Shown here: piece after piece, positions 1 through 9,028 of the stretch
Position numbering within the stretch: the stretch's first letter is position 1
Layout: the number at the start of each line of letters is the position of its first letter
Source: Bacteroidales bacterium
GTDB taxonomy: Bacteria > Bacteroidota > Bacteroidia > Bacteroidales > PWNQ01
DNA length: 41,310 bases
Reading direction: 5' to 3'
NCBI GenBank assembly: GCA_021740245.1
Contig: JAIPAE010000007.1
Location: forward strand, 1-41,310
Program-made: the position numbers and the translations under genes
The notes under the pieces: generated by a model
The model's input: the letters and a program-made list of their open reading frames with translations, nothing else
Database searches by the model: none
What the model was told of the DNA's origin: nothing

Positions 1-673
1 ATATGATTTTCGAGGTTTGATATGCATAACGGAACAAATTGGAAGCAACGCGTGACTTTCCCTTTTCACGTTGTCCGAGTACCTCTACCGGAACTTCCAT
101 GATATCAATATTTTTAAAGGCAAGGTCGATAAAGGTTTCCTGGGTGTAGGTAAAACTTCCAAACAGGTTCATACGGTAAAGGACTTCCCGTTTGTAAGCC
201 CGGAAACCGCAACTGACATCATAAAATTTTTGTCCGGTAAGCCAACTGATAAGCCCGGCCATGCGATAATTGCCCCATTTTTTCATTCGTGGCATCACAG
301 GGATATAATCCCGATGTATAAACCGTGAAGCTGTGACAAAGTCTGCCTTTTCTGCGATGACCGGGTCCAGCAAACGGTGAATGTCTTCGGCTTTAAACTG
401 GCCGTCAGCATCCATATTCACCATAATGTCGATATCAGTATCCAGCATATTTTTAACTCCGGTATTAAATGTAGCCCCAACGCCTTTATTGGCTTTGTGT
501 GAAATCACCCGGGCTCCGTGCTGCCGGGCTATCTCCACAGTCTGATCTTGCGAACCATCATTTACTACCAGAATATGATCGATATACTCTGGAATACTTT
601 CCAGCACAGCCCCAATATTTTCGGCTTCATTAAAGGCCGGAATAAGCAGGCCGATTTTAAAGTTTTTATACAT
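1..673 (-). CDS. Glycosyltransferase family 2, 3' end cut by window edge
   Basis: The reverse strand reads open from an ATG at 673 to base 1 without a stop, giving about 224 residues. The start reads MYKNFKIGLLIPAFNEAENI, the usual opening of a GT-A fold family 2 glycosyltransferase of the dolichyl-phosphate-mannose-synthase type. VVNDGS follows at about residue 46 and the metal-binding DADGQ motif at about residue 104. A later stretch (VSCGFRAYKREV) matches the acceptor-side region of this group. Such enzymes move a sugar from a nucleotide sugar to a lipid carrier or glycan at the inner membrane. The C-terminus, which would show any membrane helices, lies outside the window. A TAnnTTTG box lies about 30 bases upstream. 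Substrate cannot be told. Forward-strand open frames here are shadows. Confidence 0.9.
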   Translation of the reverse strand, partial: MYKNFKIGLLIPAFNEAENIGAVLESIPEYIDHILVVNDGSQDQTVEIARQHGARVISHKANKGVGATFNTGVKNMLDTDIDIMVNMDADGQFKAEDIHRLLDPVIAEKADFVTASRFIHRDYIPVMPRMKKWGNYRMAGLISWLTGQKFYDVSCGFRAYKREVLYRMNLFGSFTYTQETFIDLAFKNIDIMEVPVEVLGQREKGKSRVASNLFRYAYQTSKII

Positions 674-936
674 AAAGATTGTATTTCAAGCCCTTTTATC
701 GCACCAAAGTTATGAAAAATGTGATAGTAAAGGTGTATTTTGGAGGTGGAAAGGTAAAAGGAGAATGTTTAACGTAGATAAGGGATTTACACAATACACA
801 TCACGCACAATGCAACACACTTCTAAGGTCTCTTTGTCATCGCTGTTTGCACTCTCGTTTTGTCGTACCTGCGTTACTGCGGCTTCGTGTGAAAAAATAC
901 CAGATCAATGATTCAAAAAGTTCTCCCGATTATTTA
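674..936. other. Intergenic stretch, no gene seen
   Basis: This separates the start of the glycosyltransferase from the end of the C10 protease. Apart from the promoter box near its left end I see no coding sequence, terminator or tRNA. Bases about 830-893 look richer in G+C than the AT-rich surroundings, which could mark a remnant, but no repeat or reading frame supports that. Confidence 0.5.
705..712 (-). promoter_or_regulatory. Candidate -7 box for the glycosyltransferase
   Basis: On the minus strand this reads TAACTTTG, an exact match to the Bacteroidota -7 form TAnnTTTG, 31 bases ahead of the ATG at 673. No convincing TTTG -33 box sits at the expected distance. Confidence 0.45.
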
Positions 937-3396
937 TTAGCGAACCATGATTTTCTGACGCACGATGTGTTGTTCTCCAACAACTTCTAGCAAATACAAT
1001 CCCTGACTAAATTGATCCAGATCGAAAACAGTGATCTGATCGGGATTAACTTTTTGAAGCACTGTTTTACCCGTTATATCAATAATTTTCAGCTGCCGGA
1101 TTGCTTCCGGATTATTGAGTTCAACTTTTAGCAAGTCACTGGCAGGATTGGGATAAGCTTTAAATTCCAATTCTTGATGAGTTTTCACTCCCGTTCCGCT
1201 AACGCTAATAAGATCAGCTTTAGTTAGTGTATCACTACCTGCAGAATTAGTAACCATTAGGGAAACGGTATAAACTCCGGGATTACTGTATGCATGGGTT
1301 GGGTAACGTTTTGAGGATGAATTTCCATCACCAAATTCCCAATAGTAATTGTCAACAATGCCCTTGGACTGATCAATAAACTGAATAGATTGACCGTCAA
1401 CAGTTGAAGTATTGGAAACCGTAAAATCAGCTATTGGTGGAGACTGATACACATAAATGTAATTCTGTTTAATAATGCTGTCAGCACCGTAGCTGTTGGT
1501 TACAACAAGCTTTATGGTGTAATGTCCTGTATCCTGATACTGATGTGTCGGATTTTGATAGGAAGATGTATAGCCATCTCCAAAGTCCCATTCCCATTGG
1601 GAGGGCTGATTTGTTGTAAGGTCATAAAATTTGGTATCTGTTCCTGCTGCAACAGAAACGGTATCTGCCTCAAACTCTGCTGAAGGAACAGGAGCAGGAA
1701 GAATTACGATACTTTCAGATGTAGTATCAGAGCCGGTGCTGTTTGCTGATGTCAGATGAACCGTGTAATTTGCTGCAACGCTATATGTATGTTTTGGCTG
1801 AGTATTATTCGCATAATTATTATCTCCAAAATCCCAGGTTGATGCTGTGGGATTCCCGGAGGAGACATCTTTAAATGTGATCTGATCAGAGACATAAGCT
1901 GTATCTGTTGGCAAATAAATATTGGCAGTGATGTTTGAATTCTGGACAACATTGATATGGCCGGATTTTAAAACTGAATCCGTTCCGTAACTATTATCCA
2001 CAAACAGTTTCACATTATAAGTACCGACAGAGTCATAAGTGTGAACCGGAAACTGCGTGGAACTGGTATTTCCATCACCAAATTCCCAGTGCCAGGATGT
2101 AGGAACATAATCCGTCAGATCGGTAAAGAACACGGAGCCTCCCGGACTAACTGTAGTTGTGTTGGCGCAGAAGTCTGCTACCGGGGAAGTTTTAGGTGGT
2201 TCTACGTCAAAAATAGCCTGCTGATTGTTGGTATAATTCCCGGTTCCGCCACCTGTTCCTGTACCACCGGGAACAATGCTGTTCAGGTAACAATAACTAT
2301 TATACATTCCGCCCCAGCCCCAATTAAAATGAAAATGATTGTTGGAAGAACCCTGATATCCGTCGCAAACAAAGGCATGAACACCTCCGGCGTAAAGAAC
2401 CGGGTTTAAGCTGTCAAGATTATCACGCAGCCGGTTTTCCCAGGCTGCAAAACTGTAGCTTGATTTATCTTCCCAGTCTGCATTTGGATATTTAAAATGA
2501 TTTTTCAATGCTGTTTCGGCTGTTGGTGTATAATAGGAGTGTCCAAACAAAGCGCCTGAGCCATTTGCCGAATAATTCATATTGACAGCAACCCCGGCAT
2601 GATATGATATTTTGGCAACTTCAGCATTGTGATTATTCAGTTGATTGGGCATATTATCCCAGTCATAAATCGTATTTCCAAAATCAACGCTTAATTGACC
2701 GTAATTGCTGTTATAAGTTTCAGTACCTGAGCCGCTTGAAGGGTAGGAGTGATACTTCATAACAATTCCCATTGCCGTGGCCACACAACCCACCGGTACA
2801 TGATTACACAATCCGGCGCCTGCATTGGGATCAGTTGGGCAAAGTGCATTAAAATAACAATCCTGATTCCAGGCAATGCTGTCTGTTAATGGCGCCTGGC
2901 CTTTTACCTGTGATTTTAGCGAGGAGGTGGAATACTTTTTCCACGCCTCGGAAGTCTGCTGATTCGACGAAATATCTTTTTCAACTGCATAGGCGATTTG
3001 CTGTTTATATCCTTCGATAAAATATCTCAGGCCTTCAGGAATGTTCTCATCTTTAGGATTATAATGGCCCTTAAAGGCATAATTTAGTATGGGAAATGCT
3101 TTGTCATCGGCTGATACAAGAATATAACCCCCATTATATGGGCGGTTAAAGACATAAATCAATGTCTGATTGTGATCCTCAATAAGTTTTGCTTCTTCAA
3201 ACTGAATTTGTCCGGGACGGATATCAGAAGTTAACGCTTTATTATTGCCAAGTAAATAGTTGTAATATCGTTCAGCAAAGAAATTTCTGGCAATTGTTTC
3301 AGCTTCTTGCTCAGGGACAAATTTTGCAAATGCCTCAATTGAAATAAGTAAAAGCAAAACTGAAATGAAGCTGGTGGTGATGGTTTTTAATTTCAT
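937..3396 (-). CDS. Secreted C10-family cysteine protease with four PKD domains and T9SS tail
   Basis: The protein has 819 residues if it starts at the ATG at 3396. That start gives a clean signal peptide (MKLKTITTSFISVLLLLISI...). A longer in-frame start at 3636 exists but adds about 80 non-signal residues and abuts the ppiD start. Residues 25-160 resemble the streptopain inhibitory propeptide. The protease domain follows, with catalytic Cys204 in VPVGCVATAMG and His340 in GGVHAFVCDGY, then HFNWGWGG. Four PKD domains (about 404-485, 488-566, 571-649, 652-733) carry the typical W-(E/D)-FGD core. Residues 745-819 form a type A T9SS sorting domain (YPNPASD ... QGLYLLEV). By family, it is exported by Sec, crosses the outer membrane by T9SS, and degrades extracellular protein. 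The PKD modules probably act as spacers or binding units. Confidence 0.92.
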   Translation of the reverse strand: MKLKTITTSFISVLLLLISIEAFAKFVPEQEAETIARNFFAERYYNYLLGNNKALTSDIRPGQIQFEEAKLIEDHNQTLIYVFNRPYNGGYILVSADDKAFPILNYAFKGHYNPKDENIPEGLRYFIEGYKQQIAYAVEKDISSNQQTSEAWKKYSTSSLKSQVKGQAPLTDSIAWNQDCYFNALCPTDPNAGAGLCNHVPVGCVATAMGIVMKYHSYPSSGSGTETYNSNYGQLSVDFGNTIYDWDNMPNQLNNHNAEVAKISYHAGVAVNMNYSANGSGALFGHSYYTPTAETALKNHFKYPNADWEDKSSYSFAAWENRLRDNLDSLNPVLYAGGVHAFVCDGYQGSSNNHFHFNWGWGGMYNSYCYLNSIVPGGTGTGGGTGNYTNNQQAIFDVEPPKTSPVADFCANTTTVSPGGSVFFTDLTDYVPTSWHWEFGDGNTSSTQFPVHTYDSVGTYNVKLFVDNSYGTDSVLKSGHINVVQNSNITANIYLPTDTAYVSDQITFKDVSSGNPTASTWDFGDNNYANNTQPKHTYSVAANYTVHLTSANSTGSDTTSESIVILPAPVPSAEFEADTVSVAAGTDTKFYDLTTNQPSQWEWDFGDGYTSSYQNPTHQYQDTGHYTIKLVVTNSYGADSIIKQNYIYVYQSPPIADFTVSNTSTVDGQSIQFIDQSKGIVDNYYWEFGDGNSSSKRYPTHAYSNPGVYTVSLMVTNSAGSDTLTKADLISVSGTGVKTHQELEFKAYPNPASDLLKVELNNPEAIRQLKIIDITGKTVLQKVNPDQITVFDLDQFSQGLYLLEVVGEQHIVRQKIMVR

Positions 3397-3436
3397 AAAA
3401 GATATATGTTTATATAAAATCTCAAAATTTGGTGGG

Positions 3437-3444
3437 CAAATATA
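3437..3444 (-). promoter_or_regulatory. Candidate -7 box for the C10 protease
   Basis: The minus strand reads TATATTTG (TAnnTTTG), 41 bases upstream of the ATG at 3396. This supports that start over the longer one, because the box lies inside the would-be extension. The -33 region is weak. Confidence 0.5.
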
Positions 3445-3602
3445 GTAAGTTAAGCTGCATAAATTCATTAAAAACTGTGAAAAATCGGGGTATAAAAGAA
3501 TAAAAATAATATCTTTGCATAGCTTTTTAGCTGATAAAAAGCAAAATATAGAATTCGGCGGGAGTATTTCAAAAATAATTTTCAATCCTCCTGTATGAAT
3601 AT

Positions 3603-3610
3603 TAAATTTG
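3603..3610 (+). promoter_or_regulatory. Candidate -7 box for the PpiD-like gene
   Basis: TAAATTTG matches TAnnTTTG 24 bases before the ATG at 3635. A second exact match, TATCTTTG, lies at 3510-3517, so either could be used. Neither has a clear TTTG box upstream. Confidence 0.4.
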
Positions 3611-3634
3611 CAAATTATTTTAAAACTGTGATAC

Positions 3635-5815
3635 ATGGCAATAATAGGAAAAATCAGAAGCTATTCAGGACTGCTCGTGATTGTAATTGGAGTTGCTCTG
3701 GCAGCCTTTGTTTTGGGAGACCTTTTCAAAAATTCGGGTACGCGGAAGATGCCCCCGTTAGCTGAAATAAATGGTGAAGAAATTACAAATGCTGAGTTCA
3801 GGCAGAAAGTCGAAGAAGTTAAGGAAAGGATCAAACAGCAAAACAGGACCAATGAGTTGACATCGGAGCAGAGTTATCAGGCAATGCAGGCAGCATGGGA
3901 AAGTATGGTCATGGATCAGCTTATGATGGAAGAATACAAAGAGCTTGGTTTAGCTGTCAAACACAACAGAAAGAGAAAGCCTTCTATTAGTAGTGAAGAA
4001 TTGATGTATTTGCTCACCAGTGAAAATCCACATCCGTTTATACGCCGGGAGCCGGCTTTTCAGGATCAGCAAACCGGTCAGTTTAACCCTGCGTTGGTTC
4101 AGCAGTTTATAAGTATGCTGGATCAACAGGAACAGGAAACCCTGGAACTATGGAATAACCTGGAAAAACAAATCAAAAAAGACCAATTAAGGTCAAAATA
4201 TTATACGCTTATTAGCAAAGGCTATTATTTACCAGATAAAATGGCAGAAATGTTTTATCGTGAGCAAGGCGATAAGGCAAAAGCTGCTGTTGTTGGCATG
4301 CTGTATCGCGCAATACCGGATACTTCAATAACCTTAACAGATGAAGATTATCAAAAGTATTACGATGAGCATAAGAAGCAATACGAAACAAAAGAACCAT
4401 CGGCTAATATAACCTACATAAAATATGATGTAAAGCCTTCTCGTAAAGATTATCTTAAAATTCAAAAGCAGGCACAGGAATATTATCAGGAACTGGAAAA
4501 TGCTCCGTCCGAAGATATCCCAACGCTTGTCAGTACGATCCAGATGAATAATTACGACAGTACCTGGAAAAAAGAAGGAGTGCTTCCTGCCCGAATAGAT
4601 ACGGTATTATTCAATGCAGAGCCTGGTGAAATGGTTTCCATGTACCAGGAAGATGGAGCTTTTCATATGGCTCGTTTGATGGAAATTGAATACCGTCCTG
4701 ATTCAATGCGTGCCAGTCATATTCTGGTTCGTTATGGTCAGGACCAACAAAGCGGAGAAATGATACGTTCCCGCGAAGCAGCAAAAGAAAAGGCCGATAG
4801 TTTATACGAAGTTGTTCAGAATAATCCTGAACAATTCGGAAATCTTGCCTCCACTGTATCAGATGATCCTAAAGCTGCTCAAAGCGAAGGTGATGTGGAA
4901 TGGTTTGCGGACGGAACAATGCTGCCGGAGTTCAATGAAGGCGTCATTAATCATGAGGTGGGTGAAATATTTCAGACTGAGACTCGTGCTGGTTTTCATA
5001 TTGTAAGAGTTACTGGCAAGAAAGAACCCGTCAAAAAGATACGGGTGGCGCAACTTGAAATCCCGATAGAACCTACAACTGATACGTATGACAGTGTTTG
5101 GGCAGAAGCAAGCCAGTTTATAGCTACTTACCGAAGTGCTGAAGAATTTGAGCAAGCGGTTAAAGAACAAAATCTGGAACCACGTGAGCAAACAATTCGC
5201 CCAATGCAGGGAGAAATTCCGGGTGTTGGCTCAGCGCGGGAGATTGCCCGTTGGGCTTTCAATGAAAAAACGAAAGAAAATACAGTAGCTGAGAATGTTT
5301 TCGAAGGTGAGGATACTTATGTTGCTGTTCTGTTAAAAGAAAAAACAGAGTCTGGCATTCCTTCTTTGAATGATGTAAAAGACAGAATCAAAACACTGGT
5401 AATCCGGGAAGTAAAAGCCAAAGTGTTGAAACAGCAAATGCAGAAACAACTTTCGGGAAATTCGGGCCTGGCTGTTATAGCCAGAAATATGAATGCCAGT
5501 GTGGATACAATTCCTAATCTTTCAATGGCTTCCGTCAATATACCGAAATTTGGTCCTGAGCCTAAAGTGGTGGGCACTATTTTGAATTCCCCAAAAGGTG
5601 AGATTAAAGGACCAATCCAGGGTACTATGGGGGTTTACCTTTTTAAAGTTCTGGAATTTACAAAAGCACCTGAAACGAATAACTATGCCCGCATAAGGCA
5701 GCAGAAACAAAGCAGCTTTAAACAACAGGTAACCGGAAGAAACGGAATGGGCATGGTATACAGCGCCCTGAAAGATATAAGCGATATTGAAGATAACCGC
5801 ATAAGATATTATTAA
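3635..5815 (+). CDS. ppiD: PpiD/SurA-like peptidyl-prolyl isomerase, membrane anchored
   Basis: The protein has 726 residues. One membrane helix lies near the N-terminus (about residues 11-31, YSGLLVIVIGVALAAFVLGD) and the rest is predicted periplasmic. A SurA-N-like helical chaperone region follows. A parvulin (rotamase) domain at about 358-465 begins RASHILVRYG and ends GFHIVRVTGKKE. A second, more diverged isomerase-like segment follows at about 465-600. By family it assists folding of secreted and outer-membrane proteins at the periplasmic face of the inner membrane. In several Bacteroidota, from memory, a homologue sits beside the coaX-lptC-gldE genes. Here it stands alone, about 8 kb away and on the other strand, ending in its own terminator. 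The symbol is by architecture; function as a foldase is inferred. Confidence 0.88.
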   Translation: MAIIGKIRSYSGLLVIVIGVALAAFVLGDLFKNSGTRKMPPLAEINGEEITNAEFRQKVEEVKERIKQQNRTNELTSEQSYQAMQAAWESMVMDQLMMEEYKELGLAVKHNRKRKPSISSEELMYLLTSENPHPFIRREPAFQDQQTGQFNPALVQQFISMLDQQEQETLELWNNLEKQIKKDQLRSKYYTLISKGYYLPDKMAEMFYREQGDKAKAAVVGMLYRAIPDTSITLTDEDYQKYYDEHKKQYETKEPSANITYIKYDVKPSRKDYLKIQKQAQEYYQELENAPSEDIPTLVSTIQMNNYDSTWKKEGVLPARIDTVLFNAEPGEMVSMYQEDGAFHMARLMEIEYRPDSMRASHILVRYGQDQQSGEMIRSREAAKEKADSLYEVVQNNPEQFGNLASTVSDDPKAAQSEGDVEWFADGTMLPEFNEGVINHEVGEIFQTETRAGFHIVRVTGKKEPVKKIRVAQLEIPIEPTTDTYDSVWAEASQFIATYRSAEEFEQAVKEQNLEPREQTIRPMQGEIPGVGSAREIARWAFNEKTKENTVAENVFEGEDTYVAVLLKEKTESGIPSLNDVKDRIKTLVIREVKAKVLKQQMQKQLSGNSGLAVIARNMNASVDTIPNLSMASVNIPKFGPEPKVVGTILNSPKGEIKGPIQGTMGVYLFKVLEFTKAPETNNYARIRQQKQSSFKQQVTGRNGMGMVYSALKDISDIEDNRIRYY

Positions 5816-5840
5816 AAATCATTAAATATCAAACTTATTA

Positions 5841-5867
5841 AAGCTACCTTAACGGGTAGCTTTTTTT
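5841..5867 (+). terminator. Rho-independent terminator after ppiD
   Basis: AAGCTACC (5841-5848) pairs perfectly with GGTAGCTT (5855-5862) around a six-base loop and is followed by a run of T to 5867. It lies 25 bases after the ppiD stop, between two convergent genes. Confidence 0.85.
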
Positions 5868-5894
5868 GCTAAATTGATGAAAAATAAGCTTAGC

Positions 5895-7163
5895 TTAAAA
5901 CAATTCCTGATGGTTTGCATCAAGTTTTATAAATATAAAGAGTAAAACGGTAAATCCCCACAGGGAGGAACCCCCGTAACTAATAAAAGGGAGCGGAATA
6001 CCGATGACAGGAAGTAAGCCAATTGTCATACCCAGGTTTACAACGAAATGGAATAATAAGACCGATGCTAGGCCATAGCCATAGATACGGCTGAAATCGG
6101 ATCGTTGACGTTCGGCAAGGTTGATAATTCTGAAGAGCAGTAAAACATAGAGAGCAATAATAATAAAACTACCGATGAAACCCCATTCTTCGCCAATGGT
6201 ACAGAAAATGAAATCGGTACTCTGCTCGGGAACAAAGTTGAATTTTGTCTGTGTGCCTTCCAAAAAACCTTTGCCGGCAAAACCGCCGGAACCAATCGCA
6301 ATTTTCGATTGGTTTACGTTATATTCTGCACCCTGAGGGTCGCTTTCTTTACCTAACAGTACATTAATCCTTGTTCGCTGATGTCTTTCCAGAACGTTGT
6401 TGAATACATATTTTGTGCTGTAAACAGCTCCAAGGCTAATGACAAGCACAACAAGAATAATAGCTATATTTTTTAGAGACTTTTTGGTGAAAACAATAAA
6501 AAGAAGCGCAATTAATCCTAATGCAATCATAACATACCATTGATTAAAAAGAAGAGTCGCCAGAAACAGCAGGATGAGCGAACCACCAATAATGAATAAG
6601 CGTTCTGAAAACCCTTCCCGGTAGAAAACAATCAAAAAAGAAAGATATACCAATGCTGAGCCTGCATCGTTTTGTAAAAGTATTAACCCGGCCGGAAGAG
6701 TAATGATCAGCAATAATTTGATTTTGGTTTTGAGCTTGGAAATATCCACATTAAACATACTGAGGTAACGGGCTACCGCTAAACTCGTAGCAAATTTTGC
6801 AAATTCAGTAGGCTGTATACGGATGTTACCAATGACAAACCATGACCGGGACCCGGCTATTTCTTCACCCACTAAAAGAACAGCAATTAACAGAAGTAGG
6901 GTGCCGGCATAGATGGGATAAGCAAAGGTTGAGTAAAATTTTGAATCCAGCAGAATAACTACTAAAGCAAGAATAATAGCAGTGATAATCCAGATAAGTT
7001 GCTTGCCGTATTGTTGAGAAAAATCAACAATATTCTGATGCTGCTCGTCATAAACCGCTGAATAGATATTAATCCACCCAATAATTACTAGGCTCAGGTA
7101 GAGTATAACTAAAATCCAGTCAATACGTGATTGTTTTCTGAGTTTATTCTCGAACAGTGGCAT
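5895..7163 (-). CDS. rodA: Rod-shape SEDS glycosyltransferase RodA
   Basis: The protein has 422 residues and about ten membrane helices. It carries the SEDS hallmarks RIQPTEFAKFATSLAVARYL in the middle, a VPEQSTDFIF loop, and the C-terminal FISYGGSSL. RodA polymerises lipid II into glycan strands during side-wall elongation, working as a pair with a class B PBP. The partner mrdA lies directly upstream and overlaps this start by 20 bases, so the two are almost certainly translated from one message. I chose RodA over FtsW because the partner is PBP2-like and no division genes are nearby. Confidence 0.93.
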   Translation of the reverse strand: MPLFENKLRKQSRIDWILVILYLSLVIIGWINIYSAVYDEQHQNIVDFSQQYGKQLIWIITAIILALVVILLDSKFYSTFAYPIYAGTLLLLIAVLLVGEEIAGSRSWFVIGNIRIQPTEFAKFATSLAVARYLSMFNVDISKLKTKIKLLLIITLPAGLILLQNDAGSALVYLSFLIVFYREGFSERLFIIGGSLILLFLATLLFNQWYVMIALGLIALLFIVFTKKSLKNIAIILVVLVISLGAVYSTKYVFNNVLERHQRTRINVLLGKESDPQGAEYNVNQSKIAIGSGGFAGKGFLEGTQTKFNFVPEQSTDFIFCTIGEEWGFIGSFIIIALYVLLLFRIINLAERQRSDFSRIYGYGLASVLLFHFVVNLGMTIGLLPVIGIPLPFISYGGSSLWGFTVLLFIFIKLDANHQELF

Positions 7164-8976
7164 CTTTAATAAAATTGGCGTTTAAAATACGGTTTTCTTT
7201 AGCCGGATTATGAATGCTGTCTGTAAGATATTTTTCTATCATCAAACCGGCAATAGGAGCGGCCCATGTTCCACCAAAACCTGAATTTTCCACATAAACA
7301 GAAATAGCAATTTTTGGATTTTCTTTAGGAGCAAAAGCTATAAATGCAGAATGGTCTTCACCATGAGGGTTTTCAGCGGTACCGGTTTTACCGCATACAT
7401 TTATCCCGGGAATTCTTGCTCTGCGCGCGGTTCCTCCTGATTCTTCCACGACTCCCTGCATAGCATCTGCTACTAAATCATAATATTCTTTGCTGATCCC
7501 TGTTTTTTTAGAATTTAAATTTTCATTCTCCAGGGGTAAACCATCAATCTTTTTTACCAGATGTGGCTCCACATAATATCCGCGATTGGCAAAAATTGCT
7601 GCCAGGTTAGCCATTTGAATAGGTATTACTTCCAGTTCTCCCTGTCCGATACTTAAAGAATAAATTGTGGAAAAAGCCCAGCGGTTTTTGCCATACCACA
7701 TATCATAAAAATCTACTGAAGGTACATAGCCTGCTTTGACATTCTGAAGGTCAAGACCAATTTCTTTACCAAGGCCAAACGTTAATACCTCTTTTCTCCA
7801 TTCTTTTAAACCAAGCCTGCTGTCAGTAAATACAGAGTTGGTTTTTCCCTGTTGAATGATGCGTTTAAAGACATTATAAAAATAAGGATTACAGGAATAT
7901 TTAATTCCCTGCCGGACATTTTTTGCGTTTGGATGATTATGGCAACCAACCAGTGCTTTATTACACCGGAAGCCGGTTTCCGTTGTTATAACATTAAGGT
8001 CTAAGCCTATTAAAGCCTGGACAATTTTAAAAATTGATCCGGGAGGATAAGGAGCCATTAAGGCCCGGTTAAATAAAGGATTTAGTGAATCATTTTGCAG
8101 TTTATTGTAGTTTTCCGAACGGATTCGCCCGACCAGTAAATTCGGGTCGTAGCCCGGAGAGCTCACTAAAGCCAGTATTTCACCTGAATTTGGCTCAATA
8201 GCTACAATACTGCCGATCTTATTCTGCATTAGCTTCTCGCCGTATTGTTGCAGTTTTATATCCAATGTTGACTGAATATCTTTCCCGGCAATAGCAGCAG
8301 TATCATAATGGCCGTTCATATAGCTGCCCATTTCCCGGTTATGTACATCAACAAGTAATTTTTCCACACCTTTTTTTCCACGGAGCACTTTTTCATAGCG
8401 TTTTTCAAGTCCGCTTTTTCCAGTATAATCTCCGGAAACGTAATAGGCGTCTTTTTTGATCTCTTTATTATTAACTTCACCAATATAGCCCAGGACATGA
8501 GCAGCTACTGGTTGCGGATAACTACGAAGTCGCCTGGGACGCATGTAAAAACCAGGATATTTATAGAGCTTTTCTTTGATATAACCAGCTTTCTTCTTGC
8601 TGATTTGTTTTTCAAAGATAGATTGTTTTAGCGGTGAGTAATCCCAGGCTTTCTTCAATTTGGCTTTAAAGACATCGGGTTCTATTTCAAGCAGGTTCGC
8701 AAATTCAGTTGTATCCTTTAATTCAGTTTGTGCCGGTACAACCATGAGGTCGTAAACAGCTTCATTATACACCAGTAGCTTATTGTTACGATCGTAAATC
8801 AATCCTCGTGATGGATATATTGTCACATCCCGGCGTGAATTATTACTGGCAGAGGCTTTGTAACTCATGTCGAACAATTGCAACCAGGAAAGCCGGACTA
8901 AAAAGATGACAGAAACAATCACAATAACAGTTAAAATGATTATTCGCCTGTTTGAGTAAGCCTGTGATTTTTTCAT
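7144..8976 (-). CDS. mrdA: Penicillin-binding protein 2 (elongation transpeptidase)
   Basis: The protein has 610 residues from the ATG at 8976. An earlier in-frame ATG at 9003 would add only nine residues and is less likely. One membrane helix (about 12-33) anchors it. A PBP dimerisation region follows, containing SRGLIYDRNNKLL near residue 56. The transpeptidase domain shows the SxxK motif SIFK (Ser314), the SxN motif SCN (361-363) and the KTG motif (530-532), so the active site is complete. It crosslinks peptidoglycan during cell elongation together with RodA and is a beta-lactam target by family. In many Bacteroidota, mreB, mreC and mreD precede this pair; here the upstream neighbour is a lipoprotein gene. 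Confidence 0.94.
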   Translation of the reverse strand: MKKSQAYSNRRIIILTVIVIVSVIFLVRLSWLQLFDMSYKASASNNSRRDVTIYPSRGLIYDRNNKLLVYNEAVYDLMVVPAQTELKDTTEFANLLEIEPDVFKAKLKKAWDYSPLKQSIFEKQISKKKAGYIKEKLYKYPGFYMRPRRLRSYPQPVAAHVLGYIGEVNNKEIKKDAYYVSGDYTGKSGLEKRYEKVLRGKKGVEKLLVDVHNREMGSYMNGHYDTAAIAGKDIQSTLDIKLQQYGEKLMQNKIGSIVAIEPNSGEILALVSSPGYDPNLLVGRIRSENYNKLQNDSLNPLFNRALMAPYPPGSIFKIVQALIGLDLNVITTETGFRCNKALVGCHNHPNAKNVRQGIKYSCNPYFYNVFKRIIQQGKTNSVFTDSRLGLKEWRKEVLTFGLGKEIGLDLQNVKAGYVPSVDFYDMWYGKNRWAFSTIYSLSIGQGELEVIPIQMANLAAIFANRGYYVEPHLVKKIDGLPLENENLNSKKTGISKEYYDLVADAMQGVVEESGGTARRARIPGINVCGKTGTAENPHGEDHSAFIAFAPKENPKIAISVYVENSGFGGTWAAPIAGLMIEKYLTDSIHNPAKENRILNANFIKDATVRE

Positions 8977-9000
8977 AGTAGATATTAGTCTTTCGAAGGG

Positions 9001-9008
9001 CAAAATTA
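9001..9008 (-). promoter_or_regulatory. Candidate internal promoter for mrdA-rodA
   Basis: The minus strand reads TAATTTTG (TAnnTTTG), 24 bases before the mrdA ATG and after the lipoprotein stop. It could let mrdA-rodA be expressed apart from the upstream genes. The -33 box is unclear. Confidence 0.35.
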
Positions 9009-9028
9009 CAGATTAATCCTGTTATTGC

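Noticed and set aside
71-715. Forward-strand open frames at 71-328 and 518-715
   Set aside because: They lie antisense to the glycosyltransferase, whose reverse-strand reading shows strong family motifs.
1200-2180. Tandem DNA repeat or CRISPR-like array
   Set aside because: The periodic pattern comes from four diverged PKD domains in protein sequence, with no conserved DNA repeat and spacer layout.
2041-2409. Forward-strand frame of 122 codons
   Set aside because: Antisense to the protease and PKD coding region with no family resemblance.
3397-3636. An 80-residue N-terminal extension of the C10 protease
   Set aside because: It would hide the signal peptide and contains the promoter box; the start at 3396 fits better.
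4859-5191. Reverse-strand frame of 110 codons
   Set aside because: Antisense to the middle of ppiD without any recognisable motif.
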